Shown here one piece after another: positions 8,610 through 17,470 of a stretch of DNA of 64,000 nucleotides. The stretch covers positions 62,001-126,000 of the forward strand of contig CAILUU010000030.1 in assembly GCA_903837525.1 (NCBI GenBank), given 5' to 3'. Within the stretch, counting starts at the first letter, position 1, and the number at the start of each line of letters is the position of its first letter. Position numbers and translations under genes: made by a program. The notes under the pieces are model-generated. The model was not told the DNA's origin. It did no database searches and saw only the letters and a list, made by a program, of their open reading frames with translations. Source of the DNA: an uncultured Bacteroidota bacterium (lineage in GTDB: Bacteria; Bacteroidota; Bacteroidia; Chitinophagales; Chitinophagaceae).

Positions 8610-8694
8610 AACCACATAGGCACAGTAGAAACATAGTTGTAAATTTTCTACATATCTATAATAGAAACTATTGTACCTATGTGCCTATGTGTTT
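8610..8694. repeat. imperfect inverted repeat, 29-bp arms
   Basis: The left arm (8610-8638) and right arm (8666-8694) are imperfect reverse complements. The outer block CACATAGGCACA / TGTGCCTATGTG is exact over 12 bp and the inner ATAGTT / AACTAT also pairs. The loop is about 27 nt and AT-rich. It could form a long hairpin in the transcript between the regulatory-domain protein and aroK, or be a copy of an interspersed palindromic repeat. It has no T-run directly after it. It also explains the longer open frame upstream of aroK, which reads through the right arm. Confidence 0.65.
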
Positions 8695-8722
8695 TATTTT
8701 ATTTTTACATTTAATTTGCGAA

Positions 8723-9223
8723 ATGATTATTTTTTTAATTGGCTTTATGGGCAGTGGTAAAACGCATTGGGGAAAAATATGGGCAACCAAAGCACAACAT
8801 AATTTTATTGATTTAGATATAGAAATTGAATATGCTGTTGGTTTATCCGTAGCTCAAATTTTTGAAACTTACGGCGAAGATTTTTTTAGAACAAAAGAAA
8901 CAGAAGTATTACAAGGTTTAAATTTAACACAACCCACAATTGTAGCCTGCGGTGGTGGTACACCTTGCTTTAATAATAATTTAGCTTGGATGAATACAAG
9001 GGGCAAAACTATTTATCTTATAACCAGCCTACCTACTATTTTGCAACGAGTATTATTGGAGCAAGATAGACGCCCCTTACTAAAAAAAATGAATACTGCC
9101 GAGTTGCAATTTTTTATAGAGCAAAAGCTAAAAGAAAGAGAAGTGTTTTATAAGGAGGCAAGTTTTTGTCTAGCTGAAAATGAATTGAATGAAGAGGTTA
9201 TTTTGAGGGTAAATAGTCAATAA
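8723..9223 (+). CDS. aroK: shikimate kinase
   Basis: ATP-dependent kinase for the fifth step of the shikimate pathway (shikimate to shikimate 3-phosphate), leading to chorismate and aromatic amino acids. The protein has 166 residues from ATG 8723 (MIIFLIGFMGSGKTHWG). Visible are the Walker A GFMGSGKT, the shikimate-binding Asp in FIDLDIEIE, FFRTKETEVL with the conserved Arg, the Walker B-like CGGGTPC loop, and LEQDRRPLL, the lid arginine. A 14-residue upstream extension is open but would be encoded by the palindromic repeat, so the internal ATG is preferred. A bidirectional terminator follows. Confidence 0.94.
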   Translation: MIIFLIGFMGSGKTHWGKIWATKAQHNFIDLDIEIEYAVGLSVAQIFETYGEDFFRTKETEVLQGLNLTQPTIVACGGGTPCFNNNLAWMNTRGKTIYLITSLPTILQRVLLEQDRRPLLKKMNTAELQFFIEQKLKEREVFYKEASFCLAENELNEEVILRVNSQ

Positions 9224-9256
9224 GGTTACTAAATGGAATACTAAGTAATAAAAAAA

Positions 9257-9285
9257 ACTCCCAACAAAATATTGGGAGATTTTAA
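9257..9285. terminator. bidirectional intrinsic terminator between aroK and dipeptidase gene
   Basis: CTCCCAA (9258-9264) and TTGGGAG (9272-9278) form a 7-bp GC-containing stem with a 7-nt loop. A-runs on the left and T-runs on the right make it work in both directions between the convergent genes. Confidence 0.85.
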
Positions 9286-9302
9286 AAAAATACGATTAAA
9301 AA

Positions 9303-10670
9303 CTAACTCATTTCTGCAAAGTATTTATGAAAATGCGGTATAGTTTCTATGCCTTTGTAAAAATTTTCTATATTAAATTTTTCGTTAGGACTGTGTAAGT
9401 TATCGCTATCTAATCCAAAGCCCATAAATACAATTTTAAGTCCTAATTCTTTTTCAAATAATGCACAAATAGGTATACTGCCACCACCACGTACAGGTAT
9501 GGGTGTTTTACTAAACGTAGTTTCCATTGCTTTTGCTGCAGCTTTATAACCTTTGCTATCAATAGGGGTCATATAAGGCTCACCTCCATGGTGTAAAGTT
9601 GCTTTTACAGTAACATAAGGAGGTGCAATTTTTTGCAAATGGTTAATTAATATTTCGGTTATTTTATCGCTTCCTTGGTTGGGTACAAGCCTTGCGCTAA
9701 TTTTTGCAAATGCTTTACTTGGTAATACTGTTTTTGCACCTTCTCCGGTATAACCGCCCCAAATTCCATTTAACTCCAAGGTTGGCCTTATGCCAGTGCG
9801 TTCGTTTGTACTAAATCCTTTTTCGCCCCATAATTCTTTTACGCCTAAATCATCAGCATATTCTTTTGCATCAAAAGGTGCCATGGCCATTAATTTTCTT
9901 TCTTCCTCTGTTGAAATGGCTACATCATCATAAAAACCCGGAATAGTTATGTGGTTATTTTCATCATGCAAACTTGCAATCATTTTTGCTAAAATAGTAA
10001 TTGGATTTGCAACAGCACCCCCATATACACCACTATGTAAATCTCTATTAGGTCCTGTAACTTCTACCTCAATATAGCTTAATCCACGTACTCCAATATC
10101 AATACTTGGTGTATCTAAACTAATCATAGCGGTATCGCTAATTAATATTACATCTGCCTTTAATAACTCTTTATGCGTTTTAACAAATTTTCCTAAGTTT
10201 GGGCTTCCCACTTCTTCCTCTCCTTCAATACAAAATTTAATATTTGTAGTTAACGTATTTGTTTTAACCATTGTTTCCAATGCTTTTACATGCATATAAA
10301 ATTGTCCTTTATCATCACAACTTCCTCTAGCATATATTTTACCATCTTTTATTAATGGATCAAATGGGCCGCTATTCCAAAGCTCTAATGGATCGGCAGG
10401 TTGCACATCGTAATGCCCATAAACCAAAACGGTGGGTTTAGTTGGATCTATAATTTTTTCACCATATACTAAAGGATGCCCCTCTGTTGGGTAGATTTCT
10501 ACTTTGTCGGCACCGGCTTCTAATAGTCTTGCCTTTACTGCTTCTGCACAAGTAACCATATCATCTTTATGTTCTGTTCTTGCACTTACACTTGGTATGC
10601 GTAAAAGATCGAGTAACTCGTTTAAAAAACGGTCTTTGTTTTCAGATTGATAATCGTTCCAGACTTGCAT
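9303..10670 (-). CDS. M20-family dipeptidase (CNDP/PepV-like)
   Basis: Zinc metallopeptidase of family M20 that probably cleaves dipeptides in the cytoplasm. The 455 residues carry the M20 metal motifs: VYGHYDVQPADP (His and catalytic Asp), GSCDDKGQFYMH (bridging Asp), EGEEEVGSPNLG (catalytic and metal Glu), SDTAMIS (metal Asp) and LHSPNEKF (C-terminal His). DLHSGVYGG in the lid domain is typical of the carnosinase-like branch. No signal peptide is visible. It stands alone, converging on aroK across a terminator. The exact dipeptide preference cannot be read from sequence. Confidence 0.9.
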   Translation of the reverse strand: MQVWNDYQSENKDRFLNELLDLLRIPSVSARTEHKDDMVTCAEAVKARLLEAGADKVEIYPTEGHPLVYGEKIIDPTKPTVLVYGHYDVQPADPLELWNSGPFDPLIKDGKIYARGSCDDKGQFYMHVKALETMVKTNTLTTNIKFCIEGEEEVGSPNLGKFVKTHKELLKADVILISDTAMISLDTPSIDIGVRGLSYIEVEVTGPNRDLHSGVYGGAVANPITILAKMIASLHDENNHITIPGFYDDVAISTEEERKLMAMAPFDAKEYADDLGVKELWGEKGFSTNERTGIRPTLELNGIWGGYTGEGAKTVLPSKAFAKISARLVPNQGSDKITEILINHLQKIAPPYVTVKATLHHGGEPYMTPIDSKGYKAAAKAMETTFSKTPIPVRGGGSIPICALFEKELGLKIVFMGFGLDSDNLHSPNEKFNIENFYKGIETIPHFHKYFAEMS

Positions 10671-10856
10671 AAAATTTATTTTTTTGAGAGTGTAAAGTTA
10701 CGTTGTTTTAATGGTAGAATTTAATACCTTTTTTTGCATAATAAATTCGTTAAACAAAAACCAGAATGTATCAAAATGGTAATCCCACAAGCCACTAATG
10801 CAACAAACAATTTTTTACATTCGTTAATTGTGCCTTTTAAGTAAAAAGTATTCTGC

Positions 10857-10864
10857 TATTTTTG
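10857..10864 (+). promoter_or_regulatory. -7 box TATTTTTG upstream of deoC
   Basis: TATTTTTG fits the Bacteroidota -7 consensus TAnnTTTG and ends 4 nt before the deoC ATG. A weak -33 candidate (CTTTT around 10833-10837) lies about 19 nt upstream. If used, transcription would begin at or next to the start codon. Confidence 0.45.
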
Positions 10865-10868
10865 TAGT

Positions 10869-11531
10869 ATGAATATAGCAGCTTATATAGATCATACCGT
10901 TTTAAAACCCACTACTACCCAAGCAGATATTGTAAAGCTTTGTACAGAAGCACTTGAAAATAATTTTGCTGCAGTTTGTGTGCCACCTTTATTTGTAAAA
11001 ATGTCAAAAAAAATGGTAGCTAATTCTACTGTTAAAGTAGCAACTGTTATAGGTTTTCCGTTTGGCTATAGCGCTATTGAAGCAAAGGTTGCCGAAATTA
11101 TTTTAGCTATAATTGATGGGGCAGATGAGTTGGATGTGGTTGTAAATATTAGTGCCATTAAAAATAATGATTGGCAGTTTTTGGCAAATGAAATTAATAC
11201 GTTAATGCCTATTATACGTAAACAACAAAAAGTTATTAAAATAATTATTGAAAGTGGAATTTTAACCAATGCCGAAATAATAAAATGCTGTGATTTGTAT
11301 GGTGCAGCTGGGGTTGATTTTTTAAAAACAAGTACGGGCTATGCAGAAGTAGGTGCAACCCTAGCGGCTGTGGTTTTAATACGTAAGCATTTAACAAATA
11401 GTATTAAAATTAAAGCAAGTGGCGGCATTAAATCCTATACTTTTGCAAAACAATTAATTGACGCTGGTGCAGATAGATTAGGATGTAGTAGTAGCTTACA
11501 AATTGTAGAGGAAAGTAAAAAGCTGGACTAA
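10869..11531 (+). CDS. deoC: deoxyribose-phosphate aldolase
   Basis: Class I aldolase that splits 2-deoxyribose 5-phosphate into acetaldehyde and glyceraldehyde 3-phosphate in deoxynucleoside salvage. The 220 residues are full length. The Schiff-base lysine is K153 in DFLKTSTGYA, the second active-site lysine is K182 in KIKASGGIKS, and the catalytic Asp is D89 in ADELDVVVNI. It is followed by a SPOR-domain protein gene 20 bp downstream on the same strand, probably cotranscribed without an obvious functional link. Confidence 0.96.
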   Translation: MNIAAYIDHTVLKPTTTQADIVKLCTEALENNFAAVCVPPLFVKMSKKMVANSTVKVATVIGFPFGYSAIEAKVAEIILAIIDGADELDVVVNISAIKNNDWQFLANEINTLMPIIRKQQKVIKIIIESGILTNAEIIKCCDLYGAAGVDFLKTSTGYAEVGATLAAVVLIRKHLTNSIKIKASGGIKSYTFAKQLIDAGADRLGCSSSLQIVEESKKLD

Positions 11532-11551
11532 TTTTTGATTAAGATTTCAAT

Positions 11552-12049
11552 ATGAAAAAAAATAAACTAATTTTTTTATTTTTTGGGATGCTTTGTTACG
11601 CATCAAAACTGTCCTTTGCACAAGAGGTTGTTGCAAAAGATACGAGTATAGAAGCAAAAACAACCATAATAAAAGATGCCAGAATTGATATGCTTGGACA
11701 AAAGCAAAATGAACTAAATATAAAAAATGCTGCTAATAATTCAGATTATGGGCCAAGGGCAGCAAAAGGATACAGACTAATGGTACTTAGCAGTAATGAT
11801 AGAGATTTAGCTATGAAAGTTAGAGCTAAATTATTGCAACGCTTTCCTGAGCAAAAAGTTTACATGACATTTTTGGCACCTTACATTAAATTAAAATTTG
11901 GAAATTTTGTAGATAAAGGAGATGCGGATAGATACAAAAAAATGATAAAACAAGCAGGTATTGTAAGTACGAATGTATACCTAGTGCCAGAAATTGTGGA
12001 AGTTAAGCCTGTGAAGGACAAGGATAAAGAAAAAGAAGAGGATAAATAA
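11552..12049 (+). CDS. exported SPOR-domain protein
   Basis: The 165-residue protein has a signal peptide (about 1-24, ending LSFAQ) and a C-terminal SPOR-like domain (about 72-155: KGYRLMVLSSNDRDLAMKV, then FPEQKVYMTFLAPYIKLKFG and VDKGDADRYKKMIKQAG). SPOR domains bind peptidoglycan strands lacking stem peptides at division sites. The tail is lysine- and glutamate-rich. A role at the septal or cell-wall periplasm is inferred from the domain only. A stem-loop with a T-run follows 22 bp after the stop. Confidence 0.85.
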   Translation: MKKNKLIFLFFGMLCYASKLSFAQEVVAKDTSIEAKTTIIKDARIDMLGQKQNELNIKNAANNSDYGPRAAKGYRLMVLSSNDRDLAMKVRAKLLQRFPEQKVYMTFLAPYIKLKFGNFVDKGDADRYKKMIKQAGIVSTNVYLVPEIVEVKPVKDKDKEKEEDK

Positions 12050-12071
12050 AAATACTTGTTGTAAATTGTTT

Positions 12072-12098
12072 AGAGTTTCAAATTGAAGCTCTTTTTTT
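12072..12098 (+). terminator. intrinsic terminator between SPOR gene and amidohydrolase gene
   Basis: AGAGTTTC (12072-12079) pairs with GAAGCTCT (12085-12092) with one G-T pair and a 5-nt loop, followed by a run of seven T. It ends only about 8 nt before the next start codon. Confidence 0.75.
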
Positions 12099-12105
12099 AT
12101 ATATT

Positions 12106-13290
12106 ATGTTAAAAGAAAAAATACAGCTACTAGCCAAACAATATGCTGCTGAGTTTATTGAGGTGCGTCATCATTTACATGCCCATCCAGAATTAAGTTA
12201 TGCAGAATTTGAAACAAGCAAATTTGTACAAGACAAATTGGCTGCATTTAATATTCCTTTTGAGGTACTAGCTACTACTGGTGTAGTAGGTATAATAGAA
12301 GGTAAAAATCCTTCAAAAAAAATTATTGCTTTACGGGCAGATATGGATGCCTTGCCCATCAAAGAAGAAAATGAAATAGCTTATAAATCTACCATTGAGG
12401 GTGTAATGCATGCTTGTGGACATGATGTACATACGACTTGCTTATTAGGAGCTGCAAAAATTTTAAGCGAATTAAAAAATGAGTGGGAGGGAACGGTTAA
12501 ATTAATTTTTCAGCCAGGGGAAGAAAAAAATCCTGGAGGTGCAAGTTTGATGATAGCAGACGGAGCATTAGAAAATCCAAAACCACAAAGTATTTTTGCT
12601 TTGCATGTACACCCTGGATTGCCTTTAGGCAAATTAAGTTTTAGGCCCGGCATGAGTATGGCAAGTGCAGATGAAATTTATATAACTATAAAAGGTAAAG
12701 GGGGCCATGCTGCAGCACCGCATTTAACGGCAGATACTATTTTAATTGCAGCACATATTGTTACAAGCCTGCAACAAATTATTAGTAGAAATAATAACCC
12801 CACAAACCCAAGTGTGTTAAGTATAACCGCAATAAATGGCGGCAGTGCAACAAATATTATTCCTAGCGAAGTAAAATTGATGGGAACCTTTAGAGCAATG
12901 AATGAAGAGTGGCGATTTGCTGCTCATAAATTAATTATAAAACATGTAACACAATTAGCGGAAACAATGGGTGCAACAGCCGAAATAATTATTGATGTGG
13001 GCTATCCGTTTGTATTAAATGACGAAGCTTTATATGAAGTAGCAAGAAAAAATGGAGAAGAATATATAGGAGTTGAAAACGTAGAAACTACTGAATTAAG
13101 AATGGGTGCAGAAGATTTTGGCTATTACACTCATCATATGCCTGGTTGCTTTTTTAGATTAGGTGTTGGTAATATTGAAAAGGGAATTATCAGTAATGTT
13201 CATACTCCAACTTTTAATATTGATGAAAGTGCAATTGAAATAGGAATGGGAGTGATGGCTTGGATGGGAGTAGTTACCCCTGACACCTAA
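12106..13290 (+). CDS. M20D-family N-acyl-amino-acid amidohydrolase
   Basis: Metal-dependent amidohydrolase of peptidase family M20D, the group that includes hippurate, IAA-amino acid and N-acetyl-amino acid hydrolases. The 394 residues are standard. Visible are RHHLHAHPELSYAE at the N terminus, LRADMDALPI, the metal-binding MHACGHDVHTTCLLGA, FQPGEEKNPGGA, FALHVHPGLPLG, the lid motif KGKGGHAAAPH, and C-terminal RMGAEDFGYY. No signal peptide is seen. A terminator hairpin lies just in front of the start, so it needs its own start site very close to or within that hairpin, or it is read through from deoC. The substrate is unknown. Confidence 0.91.
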   Translation: MLKEKIQLLAKQYAAEFIEVRHHLHAHPELSYAEFETSKFVQDKLAAFNIPFEVLATTGVVGIIEGKNPSKKIIALRADMDALPIKEENEIAYKSTIEGVMHACGHDVHTTCLLGAAKILSELKNEWEGTVKLIFQPGEEKNPGGASLMIADGALENPKPQSIFALHVHPGLPLGKLSFRPGMSMASADEIYITIKGKGGHAAAPHLTADTILIAAHIVTSLQQIISRNNNPTNPSVLSITAINGGSATNIIPSEVKLMGTFRAMNEEWRFAAHKLIIKHVTQLAETMGATAEIIIDVGYPFVLNDEALYEVARKNGEEYIGVENVETTELRMGAEDFGYYTHHMPGCFFRLGVGNIEKGIISNVHTPTFNIDESAIEIGMGVMAWMGVVTPDT

Positions 13291-13342
13291 AGGGGGCAAT
13301 AGGAAGTTGTTTTATGGGTTTGCATGAAGTGTTTCAGTTGGG

Positions 13343-14584
13343 TTAAAACCTTTCTACTCCAAAAGCACCCAGATCAATACTTGGTGCTTTTTTTTGTATT
13401 AACTCTGTAACTAATTTACCAGTGCCTGTACCTTGCGATATACCAAGCATTGCATGCCCACCTGCAAAAACAACATTTTGTAAAGAGGTTTGGTAACCTA
13501 TGTAAGGCAATCCATCTGGTGTAACTGGCCGTAAACCACTCCAAATTTTATTGGTAGGTGGAAAGTCTATTTTTAGCGAGGGATAAAAATCTTTTGCCGA
13601 GTTGTAAATACCTTCCATACGTTTTACTAATACGTTATTATTTATGCCACTAATTTCCATAGTACCACCAATTCGTAAGTAATTGCCCCAAGGTGTTACA
13701 GCACATCTACCATCTACTAAAATAGCAGGGTAGTTAATATTTTTTTCTATGTTTTGATACGTATGGCTATAGCCTTTGCCAGCTTGCAACAATAAGTTTA
13801 TACCTAACATTTTAGCTAATATCGGTAACCAACTACCTGCAGCTACAACAATTTCATCACATTCAAATTTTCCGGTGTTTGTTACTATTGCGGTTACTTT
13901 ATTATTGCTTTTCTCAAATCCTTCAACAGTTGTATTTAAATTAAATTGTACTCCTTTTTTAACTAAGTAATTATGTAAAGCCATCATCATTTTACCAGGA
14001 TTAAAATGGCAATCATCTTCAAATAAAACAGCACCTGCAACATTAAGCTCAATAGTTGGTTCTAGTTTTTGTACTTCATCTTTATTTAATCGTTGTACAT
14101 TTAATCCAAATTTTTCGGCATCGTCTGCTAAATGAAATTCATGCTCTAGCGTTTTTTGTTGCTTACACATCATTAAGCAACCTTTTTCTTCCATATCAAT
14201 TGTATCGCCTATTTCTGCTCTCATTTCATTGATAAGGCCTCGGCTAAATTGTAAAATATTATTTAAGTGTGGAGCGTTTTTTAAAACTGTTTTTGCATTA
14301 CTGTTTTTCCAAAAATGATATGCCCATCGTATCAAATCCACATCTAGCCTTGGTTTTATATAAAACGGACTACTGCTACTTAACATATGTTTTAAACCCT
14401 CTGCAATAATACCTGGGCTTGCCAATGGTACAAAATGGCTTGGAGACATATAACCCATATTGCCAAAGGAGCAACCATCTGTTATGTTACCACGTTCAAT
14501 TACTGTAACAGTATACCCTTCTTTTTGTAAATAGTAAGCACTGCTTAATCCTATAATGCCACCGCCTATAATTGTAATTTTCAT
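13343..14584 (-). CDS. FAD-dependent D-amino acid dehydrogenase, probably D-hydroxyproline dehydrogenase
   Basis: DadA/DAO-type flavoprotein of 413 residues. The N terminus MKITIIGGGIIGLSSAYYLQ is an FAD-binding GxGxxG fold, followed by ERGNITDGCSFGNMGYMSP. The C terminus holds WSGLRPVTPDGLPYIG and GGHAMLGISQGTGTG, both typical of the family. Generic members oxidise D-amino acids to imino acids. Here the next gene upstream on the same strand is a hydroxyproline 2-epimerase, so oxidation of cis-4-hydroxy-D-proline to 1-pyrroline-4-hydroxy-2-carboxylate is the likely step (context inference). A 96-bp gap separates it from the epimerase gene. Confidence 0.85.
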   Translation of the reverse strand: MKITIIGGGIIGLSSAYYLQKEGYTVTVIERGNITDGCSFGNMGYMSPSHFVPLASPGIIAEGLKHMLSSSSPFYIKPRLDVDLIRWAYHFWKNSNAKTVLKNAPHLNNILQFSRGLINEMRAEIGDTIDMEEKGCLMMCKQQKTLEHEFHLADDAEKFGLNVQRLNKDEVQKLEPTIELNVAGAVLFEDDCHFNPGKMMMALHNYLVKKGVQFNLNTTVEGFEKSNNKVTAIVTNTGKFECDEIVVAAGSWLPILAKMLGINLLLQAGKGYSHTYQNIEKNINYPAILVDGRCAVTPWGNYLRIGGTMEISGINNNVLVKRMEGIYNSAKDFYPSLKIDFPPTNKIWSGLRPVTPDGLPYIGYQTSLQNVVFAGGHAMLGISQGTGTGKLVTELIQKKAPSIDLGAFGVERF

Positions 14585-14680
14585 AATTAATAAGTTGTAG
14601 AAAATTAATTAAACTGATTTGATAAATATTCACTGATAAAATCTGAGTAAATCAGTTCAATCCGTTAAACCTGTGTTTCA

Positions 14681-15682
14681 TCATAAAACCTGAAACCCTA
14701 AAGCATAAGGATCATCGTCTGTATTAATTGTAATGATATTTTGACCATAAATTTTTGCCCAACCTTCAATACCAGGTTTTATAGCTGGTTTATTTGCCAC
14801 AAAACACTCTTCCTCAATGGTGCCAATAAATTTACTACCTATTATGCTTTCATGTATAAATAAATCGCCTTTTTTTAATTTACCTTTTGCATACCACTGA
14901 GCCATTCTTGCACTTGTGCCAGTTCCACAGGGGCTTCTATCAATTGCTTTATCGCCATAAAAAACAGCATTACGGGCTGTAGAGGTTTTGTCTAAAACAG
15001 CCCCCGTCCATAAAATATGGCTGCATCCATTTATGGTTTCATTTTCTGGATGAACAAATTCGTACTTTTCGTTAATTCGTTTACGTAATTCTCTTGCCCA
15101 ACTAATTAATTTATCTGCCGAATAATGCTCTATTCCTTTAAAGTTTTTTTGTACATCTACAATAGCATAAAAATTACCTCCATAGCTTACGTCAATGGTT
15201 AGCTCACCTAAATCTGGGCAATCTATACTTAATTCTGTTGCTGCTAAATAAGAGGCTACGTTTGTTAGTTTTACAGATGCTACTTTTTTATCCTTCATTT
15301 TGTAGCTAATATTAACTAATCCTGCTGGTGCTTCCATTTTTACAACCCCCTCTACTTTTGGTTGTATTAACCTTTCTTCAATAGCAATAGTTATAGTACC
15401 AATGGTTCCATGGCCACACATAGGTAAGCATCCACTAGTTTCTATAAATAAAACAGCTACATCATTTTCAGGATGGTGTGGAGGGTATAAAATGCTGCCG
15501 CTCATCATATCATGCCCTCTGGGCTCGTACATTAATCCCCTTCGTATCCAATCAAATTCTTGTAAAAAATGTTGCCGTTTTTCACTCATATCTTTACCCA
15601 CTAAAACTGGGCCGCCATGTTTTACTAACCGTACCGGGTTGCCACAAGTATGAGCATCTATGCAATGAAATGTTTTTGTCAT
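14681..15682 (-). CDS. 4-hydroxyproline 2-epimerase (proline racemase family)
   Basis: Cofactor-independent epimerase that should interconvert trans-4-hydroxy-L-proline and cis-4-hydroxy-D-proline. The 333 residues have both catalytic cysteines, C89 in LPMCGHGTIG and C252 in DRSPCGTGTSARM. This Cys/Cys pair marks true proline racemase or hydroxyproline epimerase rather than the Ser/Thr dehydratase branch. MTKTFHCIDAHTCGNPVR is the normal N terminus. The nearby D-amino acid dehydrogenase, DapA-like deaminase and 2-oxoglutarate semialdehyde dehydrogenase complete the pathway, which favours hydroxyproline over proline as substrate. Its start codon is only 21 bp from the divergent hydroxylase gene. 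Confidence 0.9.
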   Translation of the reverse strand: MTKTFHCIDAHTCGNPVRLVKHGGPVLVGKDMSEKRQHFLQEFDWIRRGLMYEPRGHDMMSGSILYPPHHPENDVAVLFIETSGCLPMCGHGTIGTITIAIEERLIQPKVEGVVKMEAPAGLVNISYKMKDKKVASVKLTNVASYLAATELSIDCPDLGELTIDVSYGGNFYAIVDVQKNFKGIEHYSADKLISWARELRKRINEKYEFVHPENETINGCSHILWTGAVLDKTSTARNAVFYGDKAIDRSPCGTGTSARMAQWYAKGKLKKGDLFIHESIIGSKFIGTIEEECFVANKPAIKPGIEGWAKIYGQNIITINTDDDPYALGFQVL

Positions 15683-15703
15683 AATATTTTGTAAATTTAT
15701 GGC

Positions 15704-16975
15704 ATGGAAACGTATGGAAAAATTTTATTGATAGCTATGCCCATTTTTTTTCTGTTGGTAATTTTTGAAAAATGGTATGGATGGAGAAAAGGAAACGATA
15801 CGGTGAACACCATGGATATGGTGAGTAGCTTGTTAAGCGGCGTTACTAATGTTACCAAAGATGTGTTAGGCTTAAGCATTTTTATTTTGGGCTACGAGTG
15901 GTATTTGCATTACTTTAATATTATCCAAATAAAAGCTGGGTGGTTGGTTTATTTAGTAGCATTTATTAGCTTAGATTTTACAGGATATTGGGTTCATAGG
16001 ATTGATCATAAAATAAATTTTTTCTGGAATAGCCATATCATACATCACAGCAGCGAAGAGTTTAATCTAGCTTGTGCATTACGCCAAAGTATATCTTCTT
16101 TTGTAAAAATATTTTCATTTTTTTTATTGCCTGCTGCACTATTGGGTGTGCCTAGTATAGTAATTGCTACTATTGCACCAATTCATTTGTTTGCACAATT
16201 TTGGTATCATACACAACATATTAAAAAAATGGGTTTTTTAGAATACATCATTGTAACCCCATCTCATCATAGAGTACATCATGCATTTAATGAAAAATAT
16301 TTAGATAAAAATTTTGGACAAATCTTTATTTTTTGGGATAAATTATTTGGTACATTTCAAAAAGAGCTAGTTGATATACCTCCTGCGTATGGAATTACTC
16401 GGCCTGTACAAACGTGGAACCCTATTAAAATTAATTTTCAGCATTTATGGTTATTGATTACAGATGCTTGGCGGACTAGTAATTTTTTAGATAAATTTCG
16501 TATTTGGTTTATGCCTACGGGTTGGCGACCAAAAGATGTTGAAGAGAAATTTCCTATTTATAAAATAATGAATGCAACTAATTTTAATAAGTATACAACA
16601 AGTGTAAACCCAAGGTTTATAAGTTGGATGTGGATACAATTGATAGTTTTACTTTTATTGGTAAGTTATTTCTTTAGCAATATTGCCATGATAAAAACAA
16701 TTGGAGTGCCCTATATTTACTGGTACGGTGCATTTATTTTTATTTTTGTGTATGCGTTAACAGAGTTAATGGATGAAAATAAAGATGCTTTAGTTTGGGA
16801 GGCGCTAAAATGCACAATAGGCTTAGCTTTTATTTATAGTATGGGTAATTGGTTTGGTAGCGATAGTTTTTCTGTACTACTTAAATACATCGTAATTTTT
16901 TATTTTATTACATCTTTAAGTATAACTTATTATTTATCAAAAAATAGAAAAAGGGCTTCTATTGCCAACGTTTAA
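15704..16975 (+). CDS. membrane-bound sterol desaturase / fatty acid hydroxylase family protein
   Basis: Integral membrane di-iron hydroxylase-type protein of 423 residues. The eight-histidine signature is present as HRIDH, HIIHHSSEEFN and, later, HHRVHHAFN, embedded among hydrophobic helices. About 150 extra residues at the C terminus contain three more predicted membrane segments. Relatives hydroxylate or desaturate lipids such as fatty acids or sterols; the substrate here is unknown. It lies between the two halves of the hydroxyproline cluster but on the opposite strand, and its stop codon abuts the stop of the thioredoxin gene with no spacer. Confidence 0.86.
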   Translation: METYGKILLIAMPIFFLLVIFEKWYGWRKGNDTVNTMDMVSSLLSGVTNVTKDVLGLSIFILGYEWYLHYFNIIQIKAGWLVYLVAFISLDFTGYWVHRIDHKINFFWNSHIIHHSSEEFNLACALRQSISSFVKIFSFFLLPAALLGVPSIVIATIAPIHLFAQFWYHTQHIKKMGFLEYIIVTPSHHRVHHAFNEKYLDKNFGQIFIFWDKLFGTFQKELVDIPPAYGITRPVQTWNPIKINFQHLWLLITDAWRTSNFLDKFRIWFMPTGWRPKDVEEKFPIYKIMNATNFNKYTTSVNPRFISWMWIQLIVLLLLVSYFFSNIAMIKTIGVPYIYWYGAFIFIFVYALTELMDENKDALVWEALKCTIGLAFIYSMGNWFGSDSFSVLLKYIVIFYFITSLSITYYLSKNRKRASIANV

Positions 16976-17470
16976 TTATTCTATCAATAATTTTTCAATG
17001 GTGGCTTTTTCTTTTTGCCAATCATATCCTTCTAATTTTACTAAAACGGTTTTGCCTTTTTTATTTAAAAGATAGGTGGTAGGATAAACATGAATGCCTA
17101 AACTGGACAACGGTTCATTGGATTTTGCGAAAATAATTTTATCGGATGAAAACCTATTTTTAAAGCCTTCAATTTTATAGGCATTCTCATCCGAAATATA
17201 TAGGGTTTTAAATTTATCGTTGTTGATAGCTGTAGCTAATTCATTTAAGATTGGTGTTTCCTTAGCACAATCAATACACCAACTTTGAAAAAAGGAAACC
17301 ATAATTACCTGTCCACTAAAATCGTTTATGGTTGTTTTAGTATTATTGGAAAGTAGAGTTAGCGCTGTGTTTTGAAAGTTCATTTTTGGAGCTACATTTT
17401 TGTTGTATAGTTTTATACCCAAAAATAACAGCCCTGCAATTAGCACAATTATGCTTAAATACTTTTTCAT
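16976..17470 (-). CDS. membrane-anchored TlpA-like thioredoxin
   Basis: The 164-residue protein has an N-terminal signal anchor (about 5-22, YLSIIVLIAGLLFLGIKL) and a thioredoxin/TlpA fold with the active site SWCIDCAKETPIL and the cis-proline loop VYPTTYLLNKKG. It is probably a periplasmic thiol-disulfide reductase. Its ATG overlaps the stop of the acyltransferase gene by one base (TAATG), which suggests translational coupling. It is the last gene of the operon headed by the DapA-like gene. Whether it serves the hydroxyproline enzymes or just shares the transcript is unclear. Confidence 0.85.
   Translation of the reverse strand: MKKYLSIIVLIAGLLFLGIKLYNKNVAPKMNFQNTALTLLSNNTKTTINDFSGQVIMVSFFQSWCIDCAKETPILNELATAINNDKFKTLYISDENAYKIEGFKNRFSSDKIIFAKSNEPLSSLGIHVYPTTYLLNKKGKTVLVKLEGYDWQKEKATIEKLLIE

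Noticed and set aside
8681-8722. Longer start for shikimate kinase (extra 14 codons)
   Set aside because: The extension is encoded by the right arm of the palindromic repeat and precedes the normal shikimate kinase N terminus.
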